Assembly (NCBI GenBank): GCA_019634615.1
Contig: JAHCAZ010000002.1
Span: forward strand, 1-64,000
Direction: 5' to 3'
DNA length: 64,000 nt
DNA from: Opitutaceae bacterium
GTDB taxonomy: Bacteria; Verrucomicrobiota; Verrucomicrobiia; Opitutales; Opitutaceae
Shown: positions 8,459 to 15,961 of the stretch, in pieces
Layout of the letters: the number at the start of each line of letters is the position of its first letter
How positions within the stretch are numbered: position 1 is the stretch's first letter
Translations under genes and position numbers: made by a program
The notes under the pieces: generated by a model
Database searches by the model: none
Told to the model about the DNA's origin: nothing
What the model saw: the letters and a program-made list of their open reading frames with translations, nothing else

Positions 8459-9664
8459 ATGCCTGTCACCCTTGCCGACATCCGCGCCGCGCGCCGCCGC
8501 ATCGCCGGTGGAGTCATCGTCACCCCGTGTGCCGAGTCCATCCCGCTCTCCGAGGCCGTGGGCGCCCATATCTTCTGCAAACTGGATAACTTCCAGCGCA
8601 CCGGTTCGTTCAAGGAGCGCGGGGCCCGCAACGCGCTCCTCAAGCTGACCCCCGCCGCCCGCCGCCGCGGGGTCGTCGCCGCCAGCGCCGGCAACCACGC
8701 TCTCGGGCTCGCCTATCACGGCAAGCTGCTCGGCATCCCCGTCACGGTCGTGATGCCCGACTACGCGCCGCTCATCAAGATCACCACCTGCCAGCGCCTC
8801 GGCGCCAACGTGATGGTGCACGGCAGGGATTTCATCGAGGCCCGCGCCCAGGCCGACGCCCTCGCCGCCGAGCGCGGCTACACCTACATCCACGGCTTCG
8901 ACGCCCCCGACATCATCGCCGGCCAGGGCACGATGGGCCTCGAAATCCTCGAGCAGGTGCGCGACGCCGATGCCGTCGTTTGCCCGGTCGGCGGCGGCGG
9001 CCTGATCGCCGGTCTGGCGCTCGCGATCAAGTCGGTGCGCCCGAAGGTGCGCGTCATCGGCGTCGAGAGCACGGCCACGGGCAATTTCGCTGCGGCGCTG
9101 CGCGCCGGCCGCCCGGTCGTGCGTCCACGCCGGCCGACGCTGGCCGATGGTCTCGCCACGCTCACGGTCGGGGCCAACGCCTTCGCGGTCGCGCGTCGAC
9201 ACGTGGACGAGGTCGTGAGCGTTACCGAGGACGACATCGCGCTGGCGATCCTGCGCATGGTCGAGCTCGAGAAGACCGTCGTCGAGGGTGCCGCGGCCAC
9301 GCCGCTGGCCGCGATGATGTCGGGCCGCCTGCCGAAATTGCGCGGCAAGAAGGTCGTGCTCGTGGTCTGCGGCGGCAACATCGACCCCGCGATCCTGAGC
9401 CGCGTGATCGAGAAGGGTCTCGTGCACGACGGCCGCCTCACGCGCTTCACCGCCGTCATCAGCGACCGCCCCGGCGGCCTCGCCCGCCTCGCCGGCGTCA
9501 TCGCCGCCAGCGGCGCGAGCATCAAGGACATCACCCACGACCGCGCCTTCAGCGGCCCCGACGTGTCGGCCGTCCACGCCGTCTGCACCGTCGAGACCCG
9601 CGACCGCAACCACGTCCGCGAATTGCACCGCGCGCTGCGACGCCATGGTTTTCCGACGGTCTAG
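8459..9664 (+). CDS. ilvA: Threonine ammonia-lyase with C-terminal ACT domain
   Basis: Deaminates threonine to 2-oxobutanoate, first committed step to isoleucine, or acts catabolically. 401 residues match the single-ACT form. Fold-type II PLP features: QRTGSFKERGARNA with Lys52 as the Schiff-base lysine, SAGNHALGLAYH as the substrate loop and VGGGGLIAGL near residue 177 as the phosphate cup. From about residue 320 an ACT domain follows (FTAVISDRPGGLARLA...SIKDI), implying allosteric control by an amino acid. The start ATG at 8459 has its upstream context in a Pro/Arg-coded region with no strong ribosome site. The next gene overlaps the end by 20 nt. Confidence 0.93.
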   Translation: MPVTLADIRAARRRIAGGVIVTPCAESIPLSEAVGAHIFCKLDNFQRTGSFKERGARNALLKLTPAARRRGVVAASAGNHALGLAYHGKLLGIPVTVVMPDYAPLIKITTCQRLGANVMVHGRDFIEARAQADALAAERGYTYIHGFDAPDIIAGQGTMGLEILEQVRDADAVVCPVGGGGLIAGLALAIKSVRPKVRVIGVESTATGNFAAALRAGRPVVRPRRPTLADGLATLTVGANAFAVARRHVDEVVSVTEDDIALAILRMVELEKTVVEGAAATPLAAMMSGRLPKLRGKKVVLVVCGGNIDPAILSRVIEKGLVHDGRLTRFTAVISDRPGGLARLAGVIAASGASIKDITHDRAFSGPDVSAVHAVCTVETRDRNHVRELHRALRRHGFPTV

Positions 9665-10565
9665 GCACGACTATCAGCTCGTAGGCTGGGGGGTGCTGTG
9701 CGCCCTCCTGCTCTTTCTCACCGGCTGCCGCAGCCTGCCTGACGTTCGCGTGGAGGAACGCCGCGGCGAGGAGATCGTCGTGGCAGGACGCTTTTTTCCC
9801 GCCGGCACGCGCGTCGTCACTTGGTTGGATGCGGGGGGCTACAATCTTTACGAACGTCCACCTGGTGCGCCGGAGAACCACGAGCCGCGGCGCGCGCTGG
9901 CCGGGGTCACGAGTCGGCGGGGTGAATGGAAAAGACTTCAGGCGGTCGTCGACCAAGTCGTGCTGCACTACGATAACACGGGTTCGAGCGCGACGACCTT
10001 CGGCGTGCTGCAGCGGCGCGGACTCAGCGCGCACTTCCTGGTCGATGTGGATGGCACGATTTATCAGACCCTCGATCTCCGCGAACGCGGCTGGCACGCG
10101 ACCATTGCCAACGAGCGCTCCATCGGCATCGAGATCGCGCAGATCGGCGCGTTCCCGCCCGCCGAAGCTGTGACGCTCACCCGCTGGTACGAGCCCGATC
10201 AGACCGGCGGCGTCCGCCTGAAGACCACGCGTCCGGGGTCATACCGTCCCCTGCGGCCCGAACTCATCCACGGCCAGATCCAGGGCCGCGACCTCATCCA
10301 GTACGATTTCACCCCCGAGCAATACACCGCCCTCGCGCACCTCGCGGCGGCGCTCAACCGCGTGTTCCCGAAGATCCACCTCGACGCCCCACGCGACGCC
10401 AAGGGCCAGATCCCCGCGCGCAAACTGGATGAGAAGACCTTCGCCGCCTTCACCGGCCTCCTCGGCCACTACCACATCCAGGAAAACAAAATCGACCCCG
10501 GCCCAGCCTTTCAGTGGGAGAAACTCATTCGTGATGCGCGAAGTCTCCGTAATGCGAACGACTGA
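9645..10565 (+). CDS. Lipoprotein N-acetylmuramoyl-L-alanine amidase (Amidase_2)
   Basis: 306 residues. A basic start then a hydrophobic helix with lipobox LTGC gives a lipidated Cys28, so it should be anchored in the outer or inner membrane facing the periplasm. The catalytic domain shows VVLHYDN (His108, zinc ligand), FGVLQRRGLSAHFLVDVDG, GWHATIANERSIGIEIA, the type-2 amidase (T7 lysozyme/AmpD-like) pattern. It would cleave the amide between muramic acid and the stem peptide. The ATG at 9645 lies inside the end of ilvA, suggesting coupling of unrelated functions; a GTG at 9690 is a possible later start but would cut into the signal sequence. Confidence 0.85.
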   Translation: MVFRRSRHDYQLVGWGVLCALLLFLTGCRSLPDVRVEERRGEEIVVAGRFFPAGTRVVTWLDAGGYNLYERPPGAPENHEPRRALAGVTSRRGEWKRLQAVVDQVVLHYDNTGSSATTFGVLQRRGLSAHFLVDVDGTIYQTLDLRERGWHATIANERSIGIEIAQIGAFPPAEAVTLTRWYEPDQTGGVRLKTTRPGSYRPLRPELIHGQIQGRDLIQYDFTPEQYTALAHLAAALNRVFPKIHLDAPRDAKGQIPARKLDEKTFAAFTGLLGHYHIQENKIDPGPAFQWEKLIRDARSLRNAND

Positions 10566-10568
10566 GTT

Positions 10569-10746
10569 TTAACCACGGATTACACGGATATCACGGATTA
10601 CGAAGGGGGGATGTGGCCCGAGAGGATGGCCACAAGAGGCACAAAAGGCACAAAATCTGAATGTCTTGTTTTGTGCTTCTTGTGCCTTATGTGGCCATCC
10701 AACCACGCTCCATCCGCCTAACACCAATCCGTGTAATCCGTGGTTA
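10569..10746. repeat. Repeat family F copy 1: nested inverted repeat
   Basis: Outer arms AACCACGGATTACACGGAT near 10571 and ATCCGTGTAATCCGTGGTT ending at 10746; inner arms GATGGCCACAAGAGGCACAA (10627) and TTGTGCCTTATGTGGCCATC. The whole element nearly fills the 200-nt gap between two convergent genes and could act as a bidirectional transcription stop. No coding content seen. Confidence 0.8.
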
Positions 10747-10765
10747 AAAAAGCCCGTTCCAGCCC

Positions 10766-12043
10766 TCACGCTTTTTTCCCGAACTTCGGATCCACCGTGA
10801 TCAGCGCTGTCATCACCAGCGACGGGATGGTCGCGACGCAGACCCACCCGAAGAAGTTCACGTAGCCGATCTGTTCCTGCAGCCAGCCCGCTGGCATGCC
10901 GGGGAGCATCATGCCCAGGGCCATGAAACCCGTGCAGAGCGCGTAGTGCGCTGTCTGGTGCGGGCCGGCTGCGACCATCATCATGTAGACAAGATACGCG
11001 GCGAACCCCAGGCCGTAGCCGAACTGCTCCACGCACAGCGCCGCGCCGATCACCGTCAGGCTCTGCGGCTGGAACCAGGCCAGCAGCACGTACACCACAT
11101 TCGGCGCGTTGATCGCCACCGCCATCGGCCAGAGCATCCGCTTCAGCCCGTAGCGCGAAATCAGCCAACCGCCGGCGATCCCGCCGATCGTCAACGCGAG
11201 CACGCCCGCTGTGCCGTACACCAAGCCAACCGCCTGCGTGGTCAGACCTAGGCCGCCATCGGTACGCGCATCGAGCAGGAAGGGCGTCACGAGCTTCACG
11301 AGTTGAGCCTCGGCGAAACGATAAAACAGCAGGAAGCCCAGCATCGTCAGCACCTGCGGCTTGCGGAAGAACTCCACAAACACCGCGGCAAAGCTCCGCC
11401 ACGGGTCCACCGCGACGCGGGGCGCCGGCCGGTCCTCCGTTGGTCGCGGCAACACCAGCAGATGGTAGATCGCGATCGTGCCAAACCCGGCCGAGAGGAT
11501 CCAGAACACCACCACCCACGCGCGGGCGGTGTCGCCGAGCCGTTGCTGCAGCGTGCCCGCGAGCCACACGAGCGCGCCTTGTCCGGCGATCATCGCGAGC
11601 CGATAGAACGTGCTGCGCACCCCGACGAACGCTGCCTGCTGGTGCGGCGGCAGCGCGAGGAGGTAAAACCCGTCCGCCGCGATGTCGTGCGTCGCGGAGC
11701 TGAACGCGAGCAGCCAGAAGACCAGCAGCGTCCACCGGAAGAAGTCCGGCCCCGGCAGCGTCAGCGCGACCAGCGCCAGCGCGGCACCCACTGCGAACTG
11801 CAGCGCCACGATCCACCGCCGCTTGGTCCCGAGCAGGTCCACGAGCGGCGACCACAGCGGCTTGATGACCCACGGCAGGTAGAGCCAGCTCGTGTAGAGC
11901 GCGATGGCGGTGTTGGAGATGCCGAGATTCTTGTACATCACCACCGCCACCGTCATCACGACGACGTACGGGATGCCCTGGCCGAAATAGAGCGTCGGAA
12001 TCCAGCTCCACGCGCGCAGGGGACTCGAGGTATTAACCGCCAT
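10766..12043 (-). CDS. AmpG-like MFS permease
   Basis: 425 residues from ATG 12043 (a GTG at 12067 adds eight residues). Twelve hydrophobic helices are evident. The N-terminus SWIPTLYFGQGIPYVVVM, KPLWSPLVDLLGTKRRWI and DIAADGFYLLALP are the signature of the AmpG/PAT family, whose best-known member imports anhydromuropeptides for cell-wall recycling. The neighbouring convergent gene is a peptidoglycan amidase, which fits that role. However, Verrucomicrobia-type genomes also use this family near glycosidases, and the divergent neighbour here is a glycosidase-like protein, so a saccharide substrate is the alternative. Confidence 0.8.
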   Translation of the reverse strand: MAVNTSSPLRAWSWIPTLYFGQGIPYVVVMTVAVVMYKNLGISNTAIALYTSWLYLPWVIKPLWSPLVDLLGTKRRWIVALQFAVGAALALVALTLPGPDFFRWTLLVFWLLAFSSATHDIAADGFYLLALPPHQQAAFVGVRSTFYRLAMIAGQGALVWLAGTLQQRLGDTARAWVVVFWILSAGFGTIAIYHLLVLPRPTEDRPAPRVAVDPWRSFAAVFVEFFRKPQVLTMLGFLLFYRFAEAQLVKLVTPFLLDARTDGGLGLTTQAVGLVYGTAGVLALTIGGIAGGWLISRYGLKRMLWPMAVAINAPNVVYVLLAWFQPQSLTVIGAALCVEQFGYGLGFAAYLVYMMMVAAGPHQTAHYALCTGFMALGMMLPGMPAGWLQEQIGYVNFFGWVCVATIPSLVMTALITVDPKFGKKA

Positions 12044-12102
12044 GGTACGCCCCGCACGCTGGGTCACCGAAACCTCTGGTGCAATGGTGGAGCGAATGGG
12101 CT

Positions 12103-12312
12103 AAGCGCCGAAGGCGCGACGCCATAACAGCCTAGGGCAACGCCCTAGGTTGGTTGATGGAATATAGGCCGAGGGCTGAAGGCCCGATCCATGGAACGGG
12201 CTTTCAGCCCTCGGCGGGATGCGGGATTTTTACCTGGGGTTTCACCCCAGGCTGTTATGGCGGTGGGCCGTTGGCCCGGTGATGTCAGCGCGGGCCCTGG
12301 TGGGCCCGGCGT
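12103..12312. repeat. Repeat family A locus 1
   Basis: Modules in order: GCGCCGAAGGCGC hairpin, connector CGCCATAACAG, CCTAGGGCAACGCCCTAGG hairpin, paired GGGCTGAAGGCCC and GGGCTTTCAGCCC hairpins, CCTGGGGTTTCACCCCAGG, inverse connector CTGTTATGGCG, GGGCCGTTGGCCC, and a GGGCCCTGGTGGGCCC hairpin. Fills most of the 430-nt gap between the permease and the glycosidase-like gene. Confidence 0.9.
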
Positions 12313-12320
12313 GATGTTTA

Positions 12321-12415
12321 GGAAGCGGCCGGCGTCCCTCCTTCGCAGGGCCTACGGAGGGCAGGCCGGCCGGCCGGTTTGGCGTGCGCATGCCTAACAC
12401 GGCCGGCCGCTACCC
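12321..12415. repeat. Repeat family C copy 1, interrupted by element B
   Basis: Arms AAGCGGCCGGC (12323) and GGCCGGCCGCTACCC (ending 12415) match the two intact copies at 17553 and 29059. The left arm is split by a 30-nt family B hairpin at 12336-12365, and the loop GTTTGGCGTGCGCATG matches the loops of the other copies. Confidence 0.8.
12336..12365 (+). repeat. Repeat element B copy in family C
   Basis: A 30-nt unit: CCCTCC stem, TTCGC, three variable bases, GCCTAC, GGAGGG stem and CAGG tail. It interrupts the left arm of the surrounding family C repeat. Confidence 0.8.
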
Positions 12416-12475
12416 AAGGACGCTATTTTTGCATTCATCATTCGCGCCCCTTCGTGTTCATTCGTGGTCACCCCC

Positions 12476-13528
12476 ATGACCTCCCCGAAGCCCGTCAACG
12501 GGCGCATCATCATCGACCGGACCAATTCCGCGTGGCAGTCGCAGCAGGTGCAGGAACCCTGCATCCTGCCGAATCCCAAGGACCCCGCGCGCCTCGTCAT
12601 GCTCTACTCGGGCGTGCCCAAGGCCAACCGCGCCTATTGCGCCTTCGGCAAGGCCTGGGCGTCGATCGATGATCCGATGACCTGGCACCAAGACCCGGGT
12701 AACCCCGTCTTCGGCCCAGGCAAGACCGGCTGGGACCGCGGCAGCATCCGCCTCGACACGATGCTCTACATCCCGGAGGAGGACGCCTACTACATTTACT
12801 ACTCGGGCACCATCGATCAGGTGCAGGACAATATCGGCCTCGCGATCTGCCCCGCCGGCGCCGACGGGTATTCGAACCTGACCTGGGACAACATCGTCCG
12901 CCACGGCACGAAGCCCATCCTCCCGCCCGAACCCGCGGCCCCCTTCCGCGAGACCTACGCGTCCCAAGCCGCCGTCATGCGCGAATGGAACGCCGGCGCC
13001 AGACGGTGGGACTGGCACATGTATTATTCGTACCGCGACAAGGACCGCACCCTGCCGGGCATCCGGTATGCGTCCTCAACCGACGGCAAGACCTGGCAGC
13101 GCCACTGGCACGACGCCGATCCGCGCGGACTCGGACACCTCTTTCCCTCTGTGCCCGACTCCTACTACGAGTGGCACCAGATCCGGAAGATCGGCCGCAC
13201 CTACGTGCTGAGCATGGAGGTTGGCCCGCAATTCGGCAAACAGTGGCGCACCGTCCTCGCCGTCAGCAATCACCCCGTGAACGGCTGGCACCAACTCGAC
13301 CCCGACACGCTCCTGCAGACGAAATGGCCGGGTATCTATTCGGAACAGACGATGTTCCACGTCGCCACGCCGGCCTTCTACACGTTCAAGGGCCGCCACT
13401 TCCTCTTCACGCAAGCCTGCGCCCGTCCCGGCAACGACAACTACATCGACGGCAACTGGGAGCTCTGGGGCTTCGCGTGCGAGCGCGAGCTGAAGCTGCC
13501 GGGCGGGGATGTGCTGTTTGTACCGTGA
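12476..13528 (+). CDS. Five-bladed beta-propeller glycosidase-like protein (GH43/GH32/GH130-type)
   Basis: 350 residues from ATG 12476; an upstream GTG at 12464 would add four. No signal peptide, so cytoplasmic. Repeated blade-like strands (MLYSGVPK, YYIYYSGT, WHMYYSYRDKD, FTQACARPG) and early QEPCILPNP suit the propeller glycosidase clans. Acidic candidates include GSIRLDTMLY and YYEWHQIRK, but catalytic residues cannot be assigned safely. It could act on oligosaccharides brought in by the divergent AmpG-like permease or by other transporters. Specific family and substrate remain open; distant relatives of this kind are also found as non-catalytic sugar-binding propellers. Confidence 0.7.
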   Translation: MTSPKPVNGRIIIDRTNSAWQSQQVQEPCILPNPKDPARLVMLYSGVPKANRAYCAFGKAWASIDDPMTWHQDPGNPVFGPGKTGWDRGSIRLDTMLYIPEEDAYYIYYSGTIDQVQDNIGLAICPAGADGYSNLTWDNIVRHGTKPILPPEPAAPFRETYASQAAVMREWNAGARRWDWHMYYSYRDKDRTLPGIRYASSTDGKTWQRHWHDADPRGLGHLFPSVPDSYYEWHQIRKIGRTYVLSMEVGPQFGKQWRTVLAVSNHPVNGWHQLDPDTLLQTKWPGIYSEQTMFHVATPAFYTFKGRHFLFTQACARPGNDNYIDGNWELWGFACERELKLPGGDVLFVP

Positions 13529-13541
13529 TGCGGATCGAGTA

Positions 13542-13718
13542 AGCGCCAACGGCGCGACGCCATAACAGCCTGGGGTGCAACCCCAGGTCACTATTCGCGG
13601 ATCACGCCAAGGGCTGAAAGCCCGGGCTATAGATCGGGCCTTCAGCCCTCGACCAATTTTCCATCACTTATCCTAGGGCGTTGCCCTAGGCTGTTATGGC
13701 GCCGCGCCGTTGGCGCTT
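13542..13718. repeat. Repeat family A locus 2
   Basis: GCGCCAACGGCGC, connector CGCCATAACAG, CCTGGGGTGCAACCCCAGG, paired GGGCTGAAAGCCC and GGGCCTTCAGCCC, then CCTAGGGCGTTGCCCTAGG, CTGTTATGGCG and GCGCCGTTGGCGC. It is almost perfectly mirror-symmetric and lies between convergent genes, 8 nt from the end of the CNNM-type gene. Confidence 0.9.
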
Positions 13719-13726
13719 CATCCGTC

Positions 13727-15031
13727 TCACCCCTTCTTCACCGGCGCCATCAGCACCTTGTCCACGCGGTTGCGGTCCATGTCCATGACCTCGAACCGCC
13801 AGCCGCCCCACGCGAAGGACTCGCCGGGGCGCGGGATGTGACCAAGGCGGTCGAGCACGAAGCCGCCGAGGGTCTCGTAACTTTCCTCCTGCTCCCGGGG
13901 CAGGCGCTCGAGCTTGAACCGGCGACGCAGGTCATCGACGTCCATCGAGCCGTCCACGAGCCACGAGCCGTCCTCGCGCTGCACGGCGTCGGGGCCGCGT
14001 CGGTCGCCCGGCTCGGGCAGGTCGCCGACGATGGCCTCCATCACGTCGATGAGCGTGACGAGGCCCTGGATGCCGCCGAACTCGTCGGTCACGAGCGCGA
14101 GGTGCTTGCCCGACTTCTTGAAATTCTCGAGCAACTGCACGGCGTTCACCGTCTCCGGCACGAAGAGCGGCGGGGTGAGGTGGTTGCGCAGCTTGCTCTC
14201 GAGGCCGATGGCCGAGTTGGCCCAGAGCGCCTTCACCGCGACCAGGCCGAGCACGTTGTCACGCATGCCCTCGTAAACGGGGAAGTGCGAATGGCCGCTG
14301 GCGACGATCTTGCGCCAGTTGACCTCGTCGGGGTCGGCGATGTTGAGCCAGACGACGCGGTTGCGCCGCGTCATGATGTCGGTCACTGGCCGCTCATCGA
14401 GCCGCAGCACGCCCTCGACCATGGCGCGCTCGGCCTTATGAAAGACGCCGGCCGACGTGCCCTGCTCGATCAGGTGGGCGACCTCCTCCTCCGACGGCGG
14501 GGCGTCGGCCTCCTTGCCGAGCCCGAGGACCTTTAGCACGAGATTGGTGGAGCGTGTGAGCACCCAGACAAACGGGGCCGCGAGGCGGGCGAGGGCGTTC
14601 ATTGGGCCGGCGACGAGCATGGCCTTGCGCTCGGGGTTGTTGAGACCGACGCGCTTCGGCACGAGTTCGCCGATGATGAGCGAGCAAAACGTGATCGAGC
14701 CGACGACAATGAAGAGGCCGATGCCCTGGCTGTATGGGGCCAGGAACCCGACGTTCGCCACCAGCTCCGCCGCCTCGTCGGTCAGGTTGGCGCCGCCGTA
14801 GGCACCGGCGAGGATGCCGATGAGCGTGATGCCGATCTGCACCGTCGAGAGGAACCGCGTCGGCTCGTGCGCGAGCGCCAGGGCGGCCTGCGCCTTGGCC
14901 GAGCCCTCGTCGGCGAGTTTCTTGAGGCGACCCTTGCGCGACGACACCACGGCGATCTCCGCCATCGCGAAGATGCCGTTGGCCACCAGCAGCAGAAAGA
15001 TGATCAGGATCTCGGTCGCGATCTGGTTCAT
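13727..15031 (-). CDS. CNNM/CorC-type membrane protein with CBS domains (hemolysin-C family)
   Basis: 434 residues from the ATG at 15031, inside a longer open frame. An N-terminal DUF21 region has three to four helices (ILIIFLLLVANGIFAMAEIAVV, then two glycine-rich helices); a CBS pair follows (ERPVTDIMTRRNRVVWL, LALVTDEFGGIQGLVTLIDV) and the C-terminal CorC_HlyC domain ends EVMDMDRNRVDKVLMAP. Members export or regulate divalent metals such as Mg2+ or Co2+. The ATG overlaps the stop of the upstream DUF2959 lipoprotein gene as ATGA, so the two are translated together. Confidence 0.9.
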   Translation of the reverse strand: MNQIATEILIIFLLLVANGIFAMAEIAVVSSRKGRLKKLADEGSAKAQAALALAHEPTRFLSTVQIGITLIGILAGAYGGANLTDEAAELVANVGFLAPYSQGIGLFIVVGSITFCSLIIGELVPKRVGLNNPERKAMLVAGPMNALARLAAPFVWVLTRSTNLVLKVLGLGKEADAPPSEEEVAHLIEQGTSAGVFHKAERAMVEGVLRLDERPVTDIMTRRNRVVWLNIADPDEVNWRKIVASGHSHFPVYEGMRDNVLGLVAVKALWANSAIGLESKLRNHLTPPLFVPETVNAVQLLENFKKSGKHLALVTDEFGGIQGLVTLIDVMEAIVGDLPEPGDRRGPDAVQREDGSWLVDGSMDVDDLRRRFKLERLPREQEESYETLGGFVLDRLGHIPRPGESFAWGGWRFEVMDMDRNRVDKVLMAPVKKG

Positions 15032-15672
15032 GGTCGGTCGCTCAGTCCCTTGATGAAGGCGTCGGCCTCGCGGATGGATTGCTCCATCCCCGCGATGAGC
15101 CGCGAGACGTCCTGCTGGAGGGTCCGCGACGTCGTGTCGAGCGAGCGGACCGCCTGGGCATTGAGGTTGTGCTTCAGGAACAGCACCTGGTCGCGGTACG
15201 TGGCGAGCACGGGATCCATGCCGGCCGCGGCGCGCCGCATCGTCGCGAGGAGCGCGGTGTAGCGCGTGCGCGTGGCGGCGAGCTGTTCCTGGCTGCGGGC
15301 GCGCAGCTCGGGGTTGCTGTAGAGGCCGAGCTCGTTGCCCCATTCCTCGAACAGGGCGCCGGCGACCTCCTCGATCGCATCGATCCGCTCGCGCACCTCC
15401 TTGGCGGCGGACTCGCTCGCCTTGTATCGGTCGTTCAGCTCGTCGTATTTGCGCTTGAGCTCCCCGCCATCGACCCGCGTCACCGCGAGGAAGGCCTGCA
15501 GGGCATCGGTGAACTCCTCCTTGGCCTCGGCCTGCGCCGACCGGGCCTTCTCGACCCGCGAGACGAGGATGTCACGCTTGGCGAAGCCCACCTTCTCCAT
15601 GGCCCCGTAGTAAGCGGACGAACAACCAGCGAGCAGCACCAGGACCAGCAGGGAGGAAAGAAGGCGACTCAT
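15028..15672 (-). CDS. DUF2959 family lipoprotein
   Basis: 214 residues from ATG 15672; the signal MSRLLSSLLVLVLLAGC gives a lipobox with Cys17. The rest is strongly helical and charged (KARSAQAEAKEEFTDALQAF, YDELNDRYKASESAAKEVR), likely a coiled-coil bundle in the periplasm. This matches the DUF2959 family, whose function is not established. A longer frame to 15750 would put 26 polar residues before the signal and is rejected. The 4-nt overlap with the CNNM-type gene suggests a joint envelope role. Confidence 0.85.
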   Translation of the reverse strand: MSRLLSSLLVLVLLAGCSSAYYGAMEKVGFAKRDILVSRVEKARSAQAEAKEEFTDALQAFLAVTRVDGGELKRKYDELNDRYKASESAAKEVRERIDAIEEVAGALFEEWGNELGLYSNPELRARSQEQLAATRTRYTALLATMRRAAAGMDPVLATYRDQVLFLKHNLNAQAVRSLDTTSRTLQQDVSRLIAGMEQSIREADAFIKGLSDRP

Positions 15673-15736
15673 GCCAGAAGTTTGACGGTTGTGGAGAGGA
15701 GAAGGAAGACGGAACAGAAACTTAAACCACGGATTA

Positions 15737-15766
15737 CCCACCTTCGCCAAGGCTACGGCGGGCAGG
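15737..15766 (+). repeat. Repeat element B copy in family F
   Basis: CCCACC, TTCGC, CAA, GGCTAC, GGCGGG, CAGG. Removing it joins GGATTA to CACGGATGGCACGGAT, which is exactly the uninterrupted family F arm found at 31714. Confidence 0.85.
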
Positions 15767-15815
15767 CACGGATGGCACGGATTGGCCTTAGGCGGATGGG
15801 GTGTGGTTGAATGGC

Positions 15816-15845
15816 CCCTCCTTCGCCGGGCCTACGGAGGGCAGG
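15816..15845 (+). repeat. Second element B copy in the same family F repeat
   Basis: CCCTCC, TTCGC, CGG, GCCTAC, GGAGGG, CAGG. Removing it joins AATGGC to CACAAAAGGCACAAG, restoring the inner family F arm. Confidence 0.85.
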
Positions 15846-15961
15846 CACAAAAGGCACAAGAAGCACAAAATACGGCATTCTGATCTTGTGCCTTTTGTGC
15901 CTCTTGTGGCCATCCTCTCGGGCCTCATCCGCCGCTACGTAATCCGTGGTTCAAAAATGCC

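Larger units (their letters stand above)
15725..15952. repeat. Repeat family F copy 2, carrying two B insertions
   Basis: Outer arms AACCACGGATTA and TAATCCGTGGTT; inner arms built on GGCACAAGAAGCACAAAA and TTGTGCCTTTTGTGCCTC. Two 30-nt B elements interrupt the left half at 15737 and 15816. It fills the 289-nt gap between the lipoprotein gene and the convergent-side oxidoreductase end. Confidence 0.8.
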
